A stretch of 64,000 nucleotides of DNA, taken from NCBI RefSeq assembly GCF_032854445.1, contig NC_088298.1, forward strand, positions 5,973,488 to 6,037,487. The letters are read 5' to 3'. Of this stretch, positions 11,401 to 23,400 are shown piece by piece (position 1 is the stretch's first letter; each line of letters starts with the position of its first letter). The DNA is from Liolophura sinensis (lineage: Eukaryota > Mollusca > Polyplacophora > Chitonida > Chitonidae). The position numbers were made by a program, and so were the translations under genes. A model generated the notes under the pieces. It saw only the letters and a program-made list of their open reading frames with translations. It was not told where the DNA came from and did no database searches.

Positions 11401-14400
11401 GTCAAATAAAATCCAGTTCAGTGCTTAAATTCTGTGGTAGACTTTAGATGTCTAGACATCATATTGTTGGTCTTGGATGCCAGTGGAAGGGAAATTGTTA
11501 TTTTATACTTGTACATGGATGGAACGTTTGCTTTCAGTGCTCTTTTCACATTATTTCTTACTCATTTTCACTGTTGCCTGGTCTGTTTTCATTCGAGAAG
11601 GCACGTCTTAGACTGTTTCTGTTTTGATCATAGATATATCCTTGACCAGAGTGTCACCTGTGCTGGTTTAAGACTGCACACTTTCTACTGTAAAGATATG
11701 GTGTAATCGACAAGGGTGGTCCATGTTTGCTCTGACCCCAGGTGTGCTTTGTGTCAGTGTTTACTTGAGACCTCGTTTAAAAGATACCTGTCTACGGGTT
11801 AATTGGCTGTCTTGACACCTCCATTTGGATAAAGAGAAAATCTGGGTTAGATTATGTTGACAATTTGCCTAGGTGCTCCACCATGTTGGTTTGCCCTTAA
11901 TCTGATGAAAACAAAACCAGCTTCAATTGTTCACCTTACTTTTTGTGCATAATGTTGGATCTGGTATCATTAGAGGGAAATTTTTGTTTAAAGCTCTTTG
12001 AAATCCCTCTACGAGGATATCTCTGAATGAATATTTATTTATTTATTTGATGGTGATTACGCTGTACTCAAGAATATTTCACTTATACGACGGCGGCGGC
12101 CAGCATTATGGTGGGTGGAAACCAGGCACAGCCCGGGGAAAACCCACGACCACTTGCAGGTAGCGGGCAGACCTACCCACTTACCTGAATGAATACAAAT
12201 ATTCTTGGAAATAAAAAAAAGTTTGCAATATGAAATGCATGACGTATATGTAGTTTTGAGAGGGGATTTCGTTCCTATAATGCTTAAGTGGGTAAGAGTT
12301 AAAAAGTTTCTGTTCTATTCACTCAAGTAAACTTATAACCCTTATTCTAGTTTTCTTGCACTGCTTTCCCTTGTTCCATTAACCTTGCAATTTATTTCAT
12401 CTATTTTCAAGGAACTTCAGTTTTTCTTTTATAAATTGACCGGAAGAGTAGAAATTTATGAATAGCATCATCAAGGTGAATACCAGAAAACCTGTTTTGC
12501 ATGTTGAATTCCAGCATTTCTGTTTCCTCCATGAACCAACTGAATCATAATTCAGCCAAAAATGTCACAAGATTAGTTCATGTTTTGTCTCTTAATCGAA
12601 TTTGTATCTTTACAGGTCACACCAAAAAGTCCTGGTCTAAATCCAAATGCTTCAGTGTTTCTAAGCAAAACCCCACCCAACAACCAAGACAACAGCCAAT
12701 GGGAAGAGGAGTCTGCACACAGCACTGAATCCACAGACAGTGAGTCCATCGGAATTGTCTTCCCATCATTCTTTTGTCATGCACTTTATTTCTTTTTGAT
12801 TCACGTTTAAATGACATGTACTGTAAACCCCCAGCCTTTTCAACGTCTAAAGCACTTATTTCGGTGGAATTTATGGGTACAATTATTATGAAAATGACAC
12901 CAAAAATGCAAGCTTAATAAAACTGTGCAAGTTATGTCTCTGCACCCCTAGTTCTATCGGAATGTTGCAGAATATTGGTTGCAGTGGTGATACAAAACTT
13001 TGAAGAATTAGGGTATATTATACATATATATATATATATATATAATAAGTATATATATATATATATATACTTATTCTGTTACATCTATGCATTGCATTTG
13101 TTGAGAAATCCTTGATAGTATTTATTATGATATCGTTGGTTAGTGTGCTAGCACAGCGTAATAGCCTTTCACTAATGTGGTCGCTTTGAATTCAAGTCCA
13201 GCTCATGTTGGCTTCCTCTCCGGCCGTACATGGGAAGGTCTTCCAGAAACCTGCAGATGGTGGTTGGTTTCCACTGGTACTTTCCTCCTTGAAAGTGATG
13301 GGAGACCTAGGATATTATGTCCTTGAAAGTGATGGGAAACCTAGGATATTATGTCCTTGAAAGTGATGGGGAAACCTAGGATATTATATCCTTGAAAGTG
13401 ATGGGAGACCTAGGATATTATGTCCTTGAAAGTGATGGGAGACCTAGGATATTATGTCCTCGAAAGTGATGGGAGACCTGGGATATTATGTCCTAGAAAG
13501 TGACGGGGAAACCTAGGATATTATGTCCTTGAAAGTAATGGATGGGGAAACCTAGGATATTATGTCCTTGAAAGTAATGGGAGACCTAGGATATTATGTC
13601 CTTGAAAGTGATGGAAACCTAGGATATTATGTCCTTGAAAGTGATGGAAACCTAGGATATTATGTCCTTGAAAGTGATGGGAAACCTATGATATTCTGTC
13701 CTTGAAAGTAATGGGAAACCTAGGATATTCTGTCCTTGAAAGTGATGGAAACCTAGGATATTATGTCCTTGAAAGTGATGGGAAACCTAGGATATTCTGT
13801 CCTTGAAAGTAATGGAAAACCTAGGATATTATGTCCTTGAAAAATAGTAAATCTTGAATGTGAATGATGTAAACTATGTCTTGTGTAGATGGGATGTAGA
13901 TCCTCAAATGAGCTGCTGACACGCCTAAGATTCTGTGGTGTACAGTATCTAGTCTCTGGGTAGCCTTTTGGGTACGCTGGAAGGTGAAGACAAGCAAATT
14001 GTTTTAGTTTCCCAGTTGCTAGTTACATGTACTTAGTTTGGGAGTGGTTATTTCTGGGTACACTGTAAGGTGAAGGCAAGCAAACCATTTTAGTTTCCCA
14101 GTTGCTAGTTACTTAAATTAGAAATGTTTAGTTTTTGGGTATACTCTAAAGGCGTTGGCAAGCAAACAGTTTCCGTTTCTCAGATGCTTGTTACTTAGTT
14201 TGGGAGTGTTTAGTTTTAGGTACACTGTAGGGTGAAGGCAAGCAAACCAGTGAATAACGGGACTGAAAAAAAACAAACAAACAGCTGTTGTGTAAATTAG
14301 AAAAGACACAAAGAAACAAAAGATCATGTGTTTAATTTATCACCTCCACATTTGCAGACTTTCAGCTGGTCAATGGAGATGTGGGTAAAACAGAAGGGGG

Positions 14401-17400
14401 TGTGGCTTACCCGCCCACCCCCGAATCCCCCGCCCACACTGCGGAATTTACCACAGCTCAGGAGAGCGCCCCAAATCCGGTAGCCTTCACTGCAGTTGAA
14501 AGTAACGGCAACATAGGTAAGTGACATTTTCATTATATGCCCATCAGTGTTGATCACTGTGTCGGCCGCCATTGTATAAGGGAAATATTCTTGTGCTCGA
14601 CATAAAAAACTAATGAAATAAATAAATCAGAACTAATAATAATGTGAAGAGTGTTGGAAATGTCAGATTTTAAGAATCTGGTCAGAATTCTAGCATTTAT
14701 GTTACATGTGTTACATGTAACATGTTACATGTGACGAAAGTTACACAGCTAAAGCTTGTAATATATAATGAAATATATTAATGAAAGCCTCTGAATAATG
14801 TAGGGCTTGAGAAAAAACAATAAATTTTATCTCCCCCCCCCCCCCCCCATTTCCAACACCACCACCCCCACCCCTGAAATGAAAATTGAATTTGAACTCC
14901 TATTTCATTTGAGAAATCGGTCTGAATCTTATGTTGTTCCAGACCAAGGTATGAGTGTGGAATGTGGACACTGATACCTTTCCTAGCCAAGGAGTTGCTA
15001 GTTTAATTTCAGTGTGGGAGATTCAGTAGACACTGTGTATTGATCACTTCTAAGCAGAGCAGGCTCAGACTATGAACCGATCGCAACTACAAGGTGATCG
15101 TGGCTTCTGAATGATGCTGTGTCAAGAGGCCTGCCCTCTAAGCCAATGAGATTGCCTGCAAGTGGGAGGATAATGGGGTTATTTATAGATCCACATTGAC
15201 ATGTGGTTATTTTTGTGACACTGATACCACTGGGTCAATGAAATGCAGTTTTTGGGGGCGGGGTAAAGCCTTGGTAGTGCAGACGCTCTCATTTTGTATG
15301 GCTGATTACTGTTCTATTGTGATGCCATTGGGATGTTTTTGTAAAAGTTCCCTGGAATGAATTCAAAATTTATAGAAATTTTTCGTTTGGTTGTATTTAT
15401 TTTTGGACTTTAACTGTTATATTTGGACTGAAATAAATTTTCTGTGGACAAGATGACACATTCTATTTTTGCCAGTGGCAATTTATGAATTACTCTTGTT
15501 AGTCCAAGATTTGAGAATAAATAACTAAAAGATGTCTCTCTTTTTTTTTTTCTTTTTTTTATCATTCATGTTTTACAAAAATGTACCTAGACGTGAAAAT
15601 TTATGGCAGTAGAAGTTCATTTTGGCAGTGTTCCGAAATGGGTTGAGTCGACCAACCACCTTAACGAGCTAAGCTTAGCTGTTAGACTTTTGATGAAGCT
15701 GGTGCCCAAGACCCCTCAGACCCACTTGCAGGGGCAAATATATTTTGTATTTTATTTTTTTAGCAACCTTGTGGGGCCTGTAAGTTGGGCTTTAATGTAC
15801 ATAAATATACTTCATTGTATTAATGTTTGGCTAAATACATCAGGAAGTATCACGAAAATCAGTTTCTACATGAAATAAATTGTGCCAAGTGGTTAGCGTG
15901 ACGGAGTTGCGCAATGACACAGGAGATTCTCATCAGTGTGATCACCAAGTCCAGGTCACACAGATTTGCTCTTCAGTCATATGTGGGAAGGTCTGCCAGC
16001 AACATATTCATGGGTTTCTCCCAGGGCTCTCCTGGGTTTCCTCCCACTATCAAGGTGGCCGTTGTTGAATAAGTGAAATATTGAGTACAATGTAAAACAC
16101 CAATCTAATAAATTAAATATAGACAAATATTTATTTATTTATTTATTTATTTGATTGGTGTTTTACACCGTACTCAAGAATATTTCACTTATACGACGGC
16201 GGCTAGCATTATGGTGGGTGGAAGCCGGGCACAGCCCTGGGAAACCCACGACCATCCGCAGGTTGCTGCCAGACCTTCCCACTTACGGCCGGAGAGGAAG
16301 CCAGCATGAGCTGGACCTGAACTCACAGCGACTGCATTGGTGAGAGACTCCTGGCTCTTTACGCTGCGCTAGCGCGCTAACCGACTGAGCTACGGAGGCC
16401 CCTAGACAAATATTAAAATTTGATCTTTTTGTGGGTTGTTTGTGGCCTTTTACTGAATTTGAGCACCCACTAGGCCTTCAGTTTATACTGTCTTACCTTC
16501 AAGACGTCACACCAGAGTCACACTTGTTTGAGGCCTGACCAATGTGGATAAAGGCTCTGCTCCAGCTTGAACTTGTTCGTCTTTGGCCTTAAGGGCAAAG
16601 AAAACACGAAAATGAAATATATATCTGGTGAACGACCATTAAACACTGTCCATAGAAATAGATTTGTTTATTTCTTAGAAGTTTTTCAACAGAGTAAAAT
16701 GGTTTTAAAACAGTAGATTCTGCAATGATCTGTACTGACTCTTATGGTATCAGTGACGTCACAACCTTATTTTCTTCTTGAAGTAATTCACTTCATGAAA
16801 CATTTGGCAAATGCATTCGTACATCAGTCTCTATATGGATACTGAATGATAATATGTGGCAGTCTTTTTTGTGTTTTGTTGCAAAAACCTAGTGTGATGT
16901 CACTGGTCCTGATGTGGTCAAAAAAGGCCACCAAGAATCCCAAAGCTTTACTAGGTTGAAACAATTCTAAAAAAACAATAGAACTAACTACTTTTACGAA
17001 CAGTGTGTCGTGATCTTTTATCTGACACGTACTTCATGTTAGTGTGTTCTTTGCCTTAAAGTCAGGATGTGCTTAGCGAAAAGTTTGTGGGTTTTTTATC
17101 TGGCCATGCCGCTTTCCTCCTCTTGTCAAATAAATGCCATAAATCACACACAACCTAAAACAGCTTTCTAATTCATCGGAACTCGTAGAAGCAGATAAAA
17201 TACAAACGGTAATCAAAATAGACTCTGTACCTTGTAACATACCACCTTATTATTTTTTAGTGGCAATTAAAGGTGGAGAAAACATAAAAATTAATGCGAA
17301 AAGTTGGCTGTTAGTAAGTTTCTTTAAAGAGAAAATAGACCCTTGAAAGTAATTTTTGTATGGTGGGTATTTGGGACCACCTCTTGGTGTGTATTATCTT

Positions 17401-20400
17401 TGTGTTAGAATTTTATAAATGAAGGTGTAAGATGTGGATTTATCTCCCTTGCCAGAGGAGAATGGACCACTGGAGGGCAGCATCCCTGATGACCAACTTA
17501 GGAGGTTGTTACAGACACAGCTGGAGTACTACTTCTCCAGGTAGGTGGCTGAAACGTAGAATTTTGTCTGTTTTAAAGAATCAAATTTTGATCAACTTTT
17601 CAAGTCAGAAATGGATTTGTCGCATTGGCTCCTGGTTTCTATGATGGACAGGCTTACATTTTGAAAAAAACATCTCGTGTGTTTTTTTTTTTTTCTTTCT
17701 CCCCCACAGGGACAACTTGTCTCACGACACATACCTGGTGTCTCAGATGGACAGCGACCAGTACGTGCCCATTCTCACGGTTGCCAACTTTAACCAGGTC
17801 AAACGCCTCACAAATAACATGGAGCTCATCGTTAGCGTCCTCAGAGGTGAGCTGTCTCCCCTGTCAGTGTGAAATCTCTTGGGGTTTGTGATAGTTGCCA
17901 CACAAGCACCCTGTTCAGGGTCTGTTTTAATAAAATGTTGCAAAGATTTTGTCAGTAAATATGCAGTTCCTTCTACTGCTGTGTGAAATAAGGCCCTAGT
18001 TATTTGCTATGTTTTTTTTTGTTTTATTTATCGGTTCCTGTCTCTTTTTTTTTTCCTCCCCCTCTTCCCCCGACCCCCCCACCCCCCCCCGCCCGTGTTT
18101 TTTTTTTTTTTAATTATTGTGTATTGTCTTTTCCCTGTAACTGTTAACTGTCCATGTGACATTTTGATATTTTATGTAACTATTGATTTTTATTGAGTAA
18201 CATTTTTTTATTTCCATAACTGTTCTGATAAGTCTCTTTGCTACGTTTCATGTCATAGATAAGTGGTGAACTTCACTGGCTTGTTCCAGCTATTGGGTCT
18301 GTGACCAATGAGTTTTGGCTCAAACCCAGCTTCGGCTGTTTTTGCTGAACCTTCAAAGTCTGTCTGACTGCCGTCATGTACATGAAAAATTTGTGAGCGC
18401 CGTGTTAAAACATCTGTGTTTTAATCGACACCAATAAAATGCAGAGCAATTAATAAACAAACTGCACACGTATAGAACAGGGTTATGATTATGATATACT
18501 ATGATTTATTTCAGAACTCGCCAATGTCCAAGTGGATGAGAAAGGAGAACGTGTGCGACCCAATCATAATCGTTGTATTGTCATATTACGGGAGGTGCCC
18601 GAGAGCACTCCTCTCAAGGTGAGATTTCCTGTTCATTTTTACGTGGGAAGGCCTGCCAACAAGCTGCGAATGGTCTTTGGTTTCCCCCAGGAAATTTCAG
18701 CCTGAAATATTCTTGAGTAAGGTGTAAAACACCAATGTTGTGGGAAATACAAGGGGACAGGTTTAGACTGTGCACTGTTTGATCCTTGTTGTCATTTCGT
18801 AATTGCCATGATGTTGGAAGTTGATTGTGCTGTTGTGGACTTAGTTTGAGATCAGTTTTCTCAATTTGTGTAGACTGACTGCCATCTCAATAAGTATAAA
18901 ATTGTTAAGTATGGCCTTCAGCAAGAATGAATAAATAAATATTAGTTGTCAGATTGAGAGCGGAGCCCCCAGTGGCGGAGGTGATTGGCATGCCAGCATG
19001 GCACAATGACCTAGGAGCCTCTCGCCAGTGCGGTAGCTACAAGTTCACACCATGCAGTCCAGCTCATGCAGGCTTCCTCTCCGGCTGTAGGTGGGAAGGC
19101 CTGCGAACAACCTGCGGAGGGTCGTGGGTTTACCCCAGGCTCTGCCCAGTTTCCTCCAACCATGATGCTTGTTGCCGTCATATACATGAAATATTCCTTT
19201 GTATGGCATAAAACAACAATAATATACCGGCCTTGATAGCACAGTTGGTAGAGTGTCCGCTTTGAGATCGGTAGATCCAGGGTCAATCCTGGGTCGAGTC
19301 ACAACTAAGACTTTAAAAGAGGAAGTTGTAACTTCCTCGCATGGTGTTCAGCATGAAGGGGATAGTGCCACAACTGGTTGACCCGTATCAGTATAATGGC
19401 TTGGGCGGGGCGACTTACTTGTCTTCGGTAAGTTGTCTCGGTGAAGCAGCTCTAGATAAAAGAGCGGTAGAAAACCGTCCTGCAACAAGGAGGCATATTA
19501 ACTCTATGGATTCCTTTATTCTTCATATGACTAAAAAATTAAGTACGATGTTAAACCCCAAGCACTTACTCACTAAAACACCAATAAATCAAAACAGATC
19601 AGATCAAGTCTTGTCGTCATTAACGAAAAAATTCAAACATTTAGTCATGCTGTGAGTTAATATTTTCAAAATCGGAAGAAATACAGTGAATGTAAAGTTA
19701 AACGTTTGTGTCTCAGGATTTTCAGAGTGTGTTTTCTGAGTGGAAAATGTGCTGATTTTGAAATTAGTGTTTCTAAAATCAGAAAAAATACAATGAATGT
19801 AATATTTTAAGCACCTGTTTTTGTTTGTTTTTTTTTTCAGGATGTTGAGAATCTATTTTCTGGAGAAAAATGTCCTAAGTTTGTTAGCTGTGAATTCGCT
19901 CATAATGACAGTTGGTATGTAACCTTCGAGTCAGACGAGACAGCCCAGCGTGCGTATCAGTATTTGAGGGAAGATGTTAAGACTTTCCTTGGAAAACCTA
20001 TCATGGTAGGTACTTGTAAAAAAAATTTTATTGCTTAGTCAAGGCTTGCATCTGCTGAAATGAGTTGGCGTTTTGTTAGGTTCCTCTGCTCACTAGATGG
20101 CTGAAATAGTGCCAGGGCTTGAATCTGCTGAAATGAGCCTGCATATTGTTATATTCCTCTGCTCACTGTATGGCTGAAATACTGCCAGGGCTTGCATCTG
20201 CTGAATTGAGCCCACATATTGTTAGGTGCCTCTGATCACTATATGGCTGAAATGCTGCCAGGGCTTGCATCTGCTGAAATGAGCCCACATATTGTTAGGT
20301 TCCTCTGCTCACTGTATGGCTGAAATACTGGCAGGGCTTGCATCTGCTGAAATGAGCCCACGTTTTGTTAGGTTCCTCTGCTCACTATATGGCTGAAATA

Positions 20401-23400
20401 CTTCCAGGGCTTGCATCTGCTGAAATGAGCCCGCATATTGTTAGGTTCCTCTGCTCACTATATGGCTGAAATGCTGCCAGGGCTTGAATCTGCTGAAATG
20501 AGCCTGCATATTGTTATATTCCTCTGCTCACTATATGGCTGAAATACTGCCAGGGCTTGCGTCTGCTGAAATGAGCCCACGTTTTGTTAGGTTCCTCTGA
20601 TCACTATATGGCTGAAATACTTCCAGGGCTTGCATCTGCTGAAATGAGCCCGGATATTGTTAGGTTCCTCTGCTCACTATATGGCTGAAATACTGCCAGG
20701 GCTTGCATCTGCTGAAATGAGCCCACATATTGTTAGGTTCCTCTGCTCACTATATGACTGAAATACTGCCAGTTTGTCATTAAATGCTAATCATTATTTC
20801 TGGGTTCTCTTTACAATAGACATTTGAGATTATCTGTACATAGGCCACTGCTCTCACTACTTGTGAGGCCCGATGGCAGTAAGACACTAATATGAAAAAT
20901 TCAGCAGTTTGGCATTCTGTAATTCTTTCAGCCTTTGTGTGTGTTTGCTACATGGTTATTTAAACATATTCTGAAGATATTTATCTGTGTTGACTGATAA
21001 ACTTATATTGGGGTGCCACTTTGATAAAATTTTGGACGTGGTACATGTAAAGTATCTGAGAGCTGCTTTTATTCTGGACTGTCAGTTATTAGTGCTGTAT
21101 TTTTACTTCGATCTAGGCCCGCATCAAAGCTAAAACACTGATACGCACCACGATTTTCCGCAACGGGATGAAACCCCAGTATGACCAGCAGCAGACCTAT
21201 CCAATACAACAGCAGCAGCAGCCACCTCAGCAACAGCAGAGATTTAACTACCCTGCTACAATCCAGTATGTCAACGGTGGCCAGCAGGTAAGGGCTTAGT
21301 CCTCCACTCTCATTGATTGACGGGGCACTGTGGACAGTAAGTGATTGTCGAAGCTGTTAGCCTAGTGTGCATATATATCGGGTGGGCATAAAAAAATGGT
21401 CCGTACTTTGACACTCAATATCTCTGAAACCTTTTTACGTCATCTTCTTAAAATTTACACACTCAAAAGGCATTATGTCCTAAGTATACAGACCAGATTT
21501 TAATTTCATCCTTTGAGATTTCTGTTCATGGGACCAAAATCAAAATAGTCAAAAACGCATGTTCGGGACATTTCAAAATGATGTTCTACCTTGTTTTACT
21601 TGAAATGGTAATCATTTCCTTCCTTGTCCCGCGCATAGAAAACCATCTTGATTCAGCAGCTTGTGCCTGTCTGGCAGAAGGGTTTTTCCCACACTAGAGC
21701 CAGAGAATTTTTCCAGACACATGATTGACGTATGTCATGTAGGTGCAGCATATGCTCTACTCCTGACACCTGACAGGTGATGCGTGCGGTTTTGGGGCTA
21801 TGTTTTCATTTTAATGCTGTGTACAGACTACTCAAGCTATGACCTTGAAAATTGGTCAGTATATTAACAAAATCATGCCATTTGAATATCTAAAGTTTGA
21901 AAGGGTTTGATCAAAGGGTTATGGAACAATGCAGTATCAGAATACCGTCCATTTTTTAATGGCCACTTGATATGTATATGTAACATGCGGAAAAGTTTGT
22001 CAGTAACTTGCCAAGCGTTGCTGGATTTATAGCAGGTTTCTTTTACCCGTGAAACTGATTGCCTTGTGATAAGGGGAAAGTTCTCGAGTACATGGTATGA
22101 AGCAACAATAAAATATGTATGCGGGAAGGTCTTGGCAATACTGTCCACCCGACGAGATAACATGCAGTGAGGCAGTCCAAAGACTCCCACAATACAATGT
22201 TTGCTCATGGATAGCTTATGTAAGCAGTTAAAGTTCACTGAACATCTCCTGGTTTTTACACTACAAGGGGAGGTAAATCATAACATTGGATCCAGATTGT
22301 CCACTCATATATATGTCAGTACGCATCTGGAAGTCTAAACTTCGTAAACTGTGTGCACAGAAAAATTAAAATAGAAGCCTAATTTTTTTGCTGTCTGCAA
22401 TATGTCTCTTTTAGTGAGATATGTATTGCATGTGAATCTTGCAAACAAAATTATTCTAGAAAAAGGAGTCCTTTGAAACCCTTAATTTTTCACGTGTTCG
22501 ATAGGCTTTCGTCATAGAACTGGTGTGTGTCATTGTAATGTTTGTTGAACATGGGTAGAGTTGGCAGTTTTGAATTAACATATAGAAAGAATTCATTGTA
22601 AGCACTTTGTGATGGAGGATTGTTCTAAGCACGTTGTGATGGAGGATTTTTCTTTTGGTGTTTTTTTCCACAGGCGTTCCAGTTTCCCCATTACAATACT
22701 ATAATGCCCACCTGGACAACAATGTTTGATCCAAGCATGGTGAGTGTCTGAATTCTGTAATTATGCAAACTTTGTGTTTGTGAAGGCCTGAAATTTGCCC
22801 ATCCAACCAATATAGTTTTGTCTCCGAAATCAAATTAAAAGTGTGCATAAATAGTAAGCTGCTCTTTTATATGTGCGAAAGGTTGAGTCATTACGGTACA
22901 TGTAATAGACTGAAGAACGGTAAAGGTCCTAAAATTGTGTCCATGATTAAGTATTTAGCCTGATTCCGAGAGTTCTCCCGGTCTAAGAATGGTGTATTGA
23001 AGTTTGTTTGGGTAGGTAGGGTGATAGCCATCTGGAAAAATTTAAAGTAGTATTTTATGGTATTTTTATTCGCCTCTTAAAAGTGCCATATTGGAGGTGA
23101 ATCGCATGTATTTTCCGCTGTAGTTTTGCGTTTGGGAGACCAAGTTATTGTTCATTCGTTGTAACCTTTGATCATACTGGCGTGCCATGGATAGCACTGT
23201 GCTACAACATTATGTTTCTTTCCCTGCTTTTATATATGTTATTCATTTATATGGTCTGCCAATGTGCGAAAGAAAACTAAATATTCCTATCTCAACTGCA
23301 TATGTATTGGCTAAAAGTAGCAGACCGGATGTCTCAAAAATGAAAAGAAATATGGGATATAGGAGAATTAATCTGTTTATTTGGACATACGTTTGTAGCT

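Larger units (their letters stand above)
6210..12615 (+). other. LARP4-like intron 1
   Basis: A 6.4-kb intron. It holds poly-C runs (7647, 7791), a TA microsatellite (8358-8405), SINE A copies (9838, 12033) and the 44-bp minisatellite (10632-11333). I see no further exon. Confidence 0.7.

Noticed and set aside
13288-13845. CRISPR-like array
   Set aside because: Whole 34-bp units repeat without unique spacers, in a eukaryotic intron; it is a minisatellite.
16155-16343. Recurring peptide ([18 protein letters not shown]) at 16155, 47123, 52974, 60360 and 61811
   Set aside because: It looks like a protein family, but each case is the reverse strand of a SINE A copy.
19225-19300. Functional tRNA gene
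   Set aside because: The A- and B-box-like segments are present, but no acceptor-stem pairing is seen and the sequence continues as the SINE B body.
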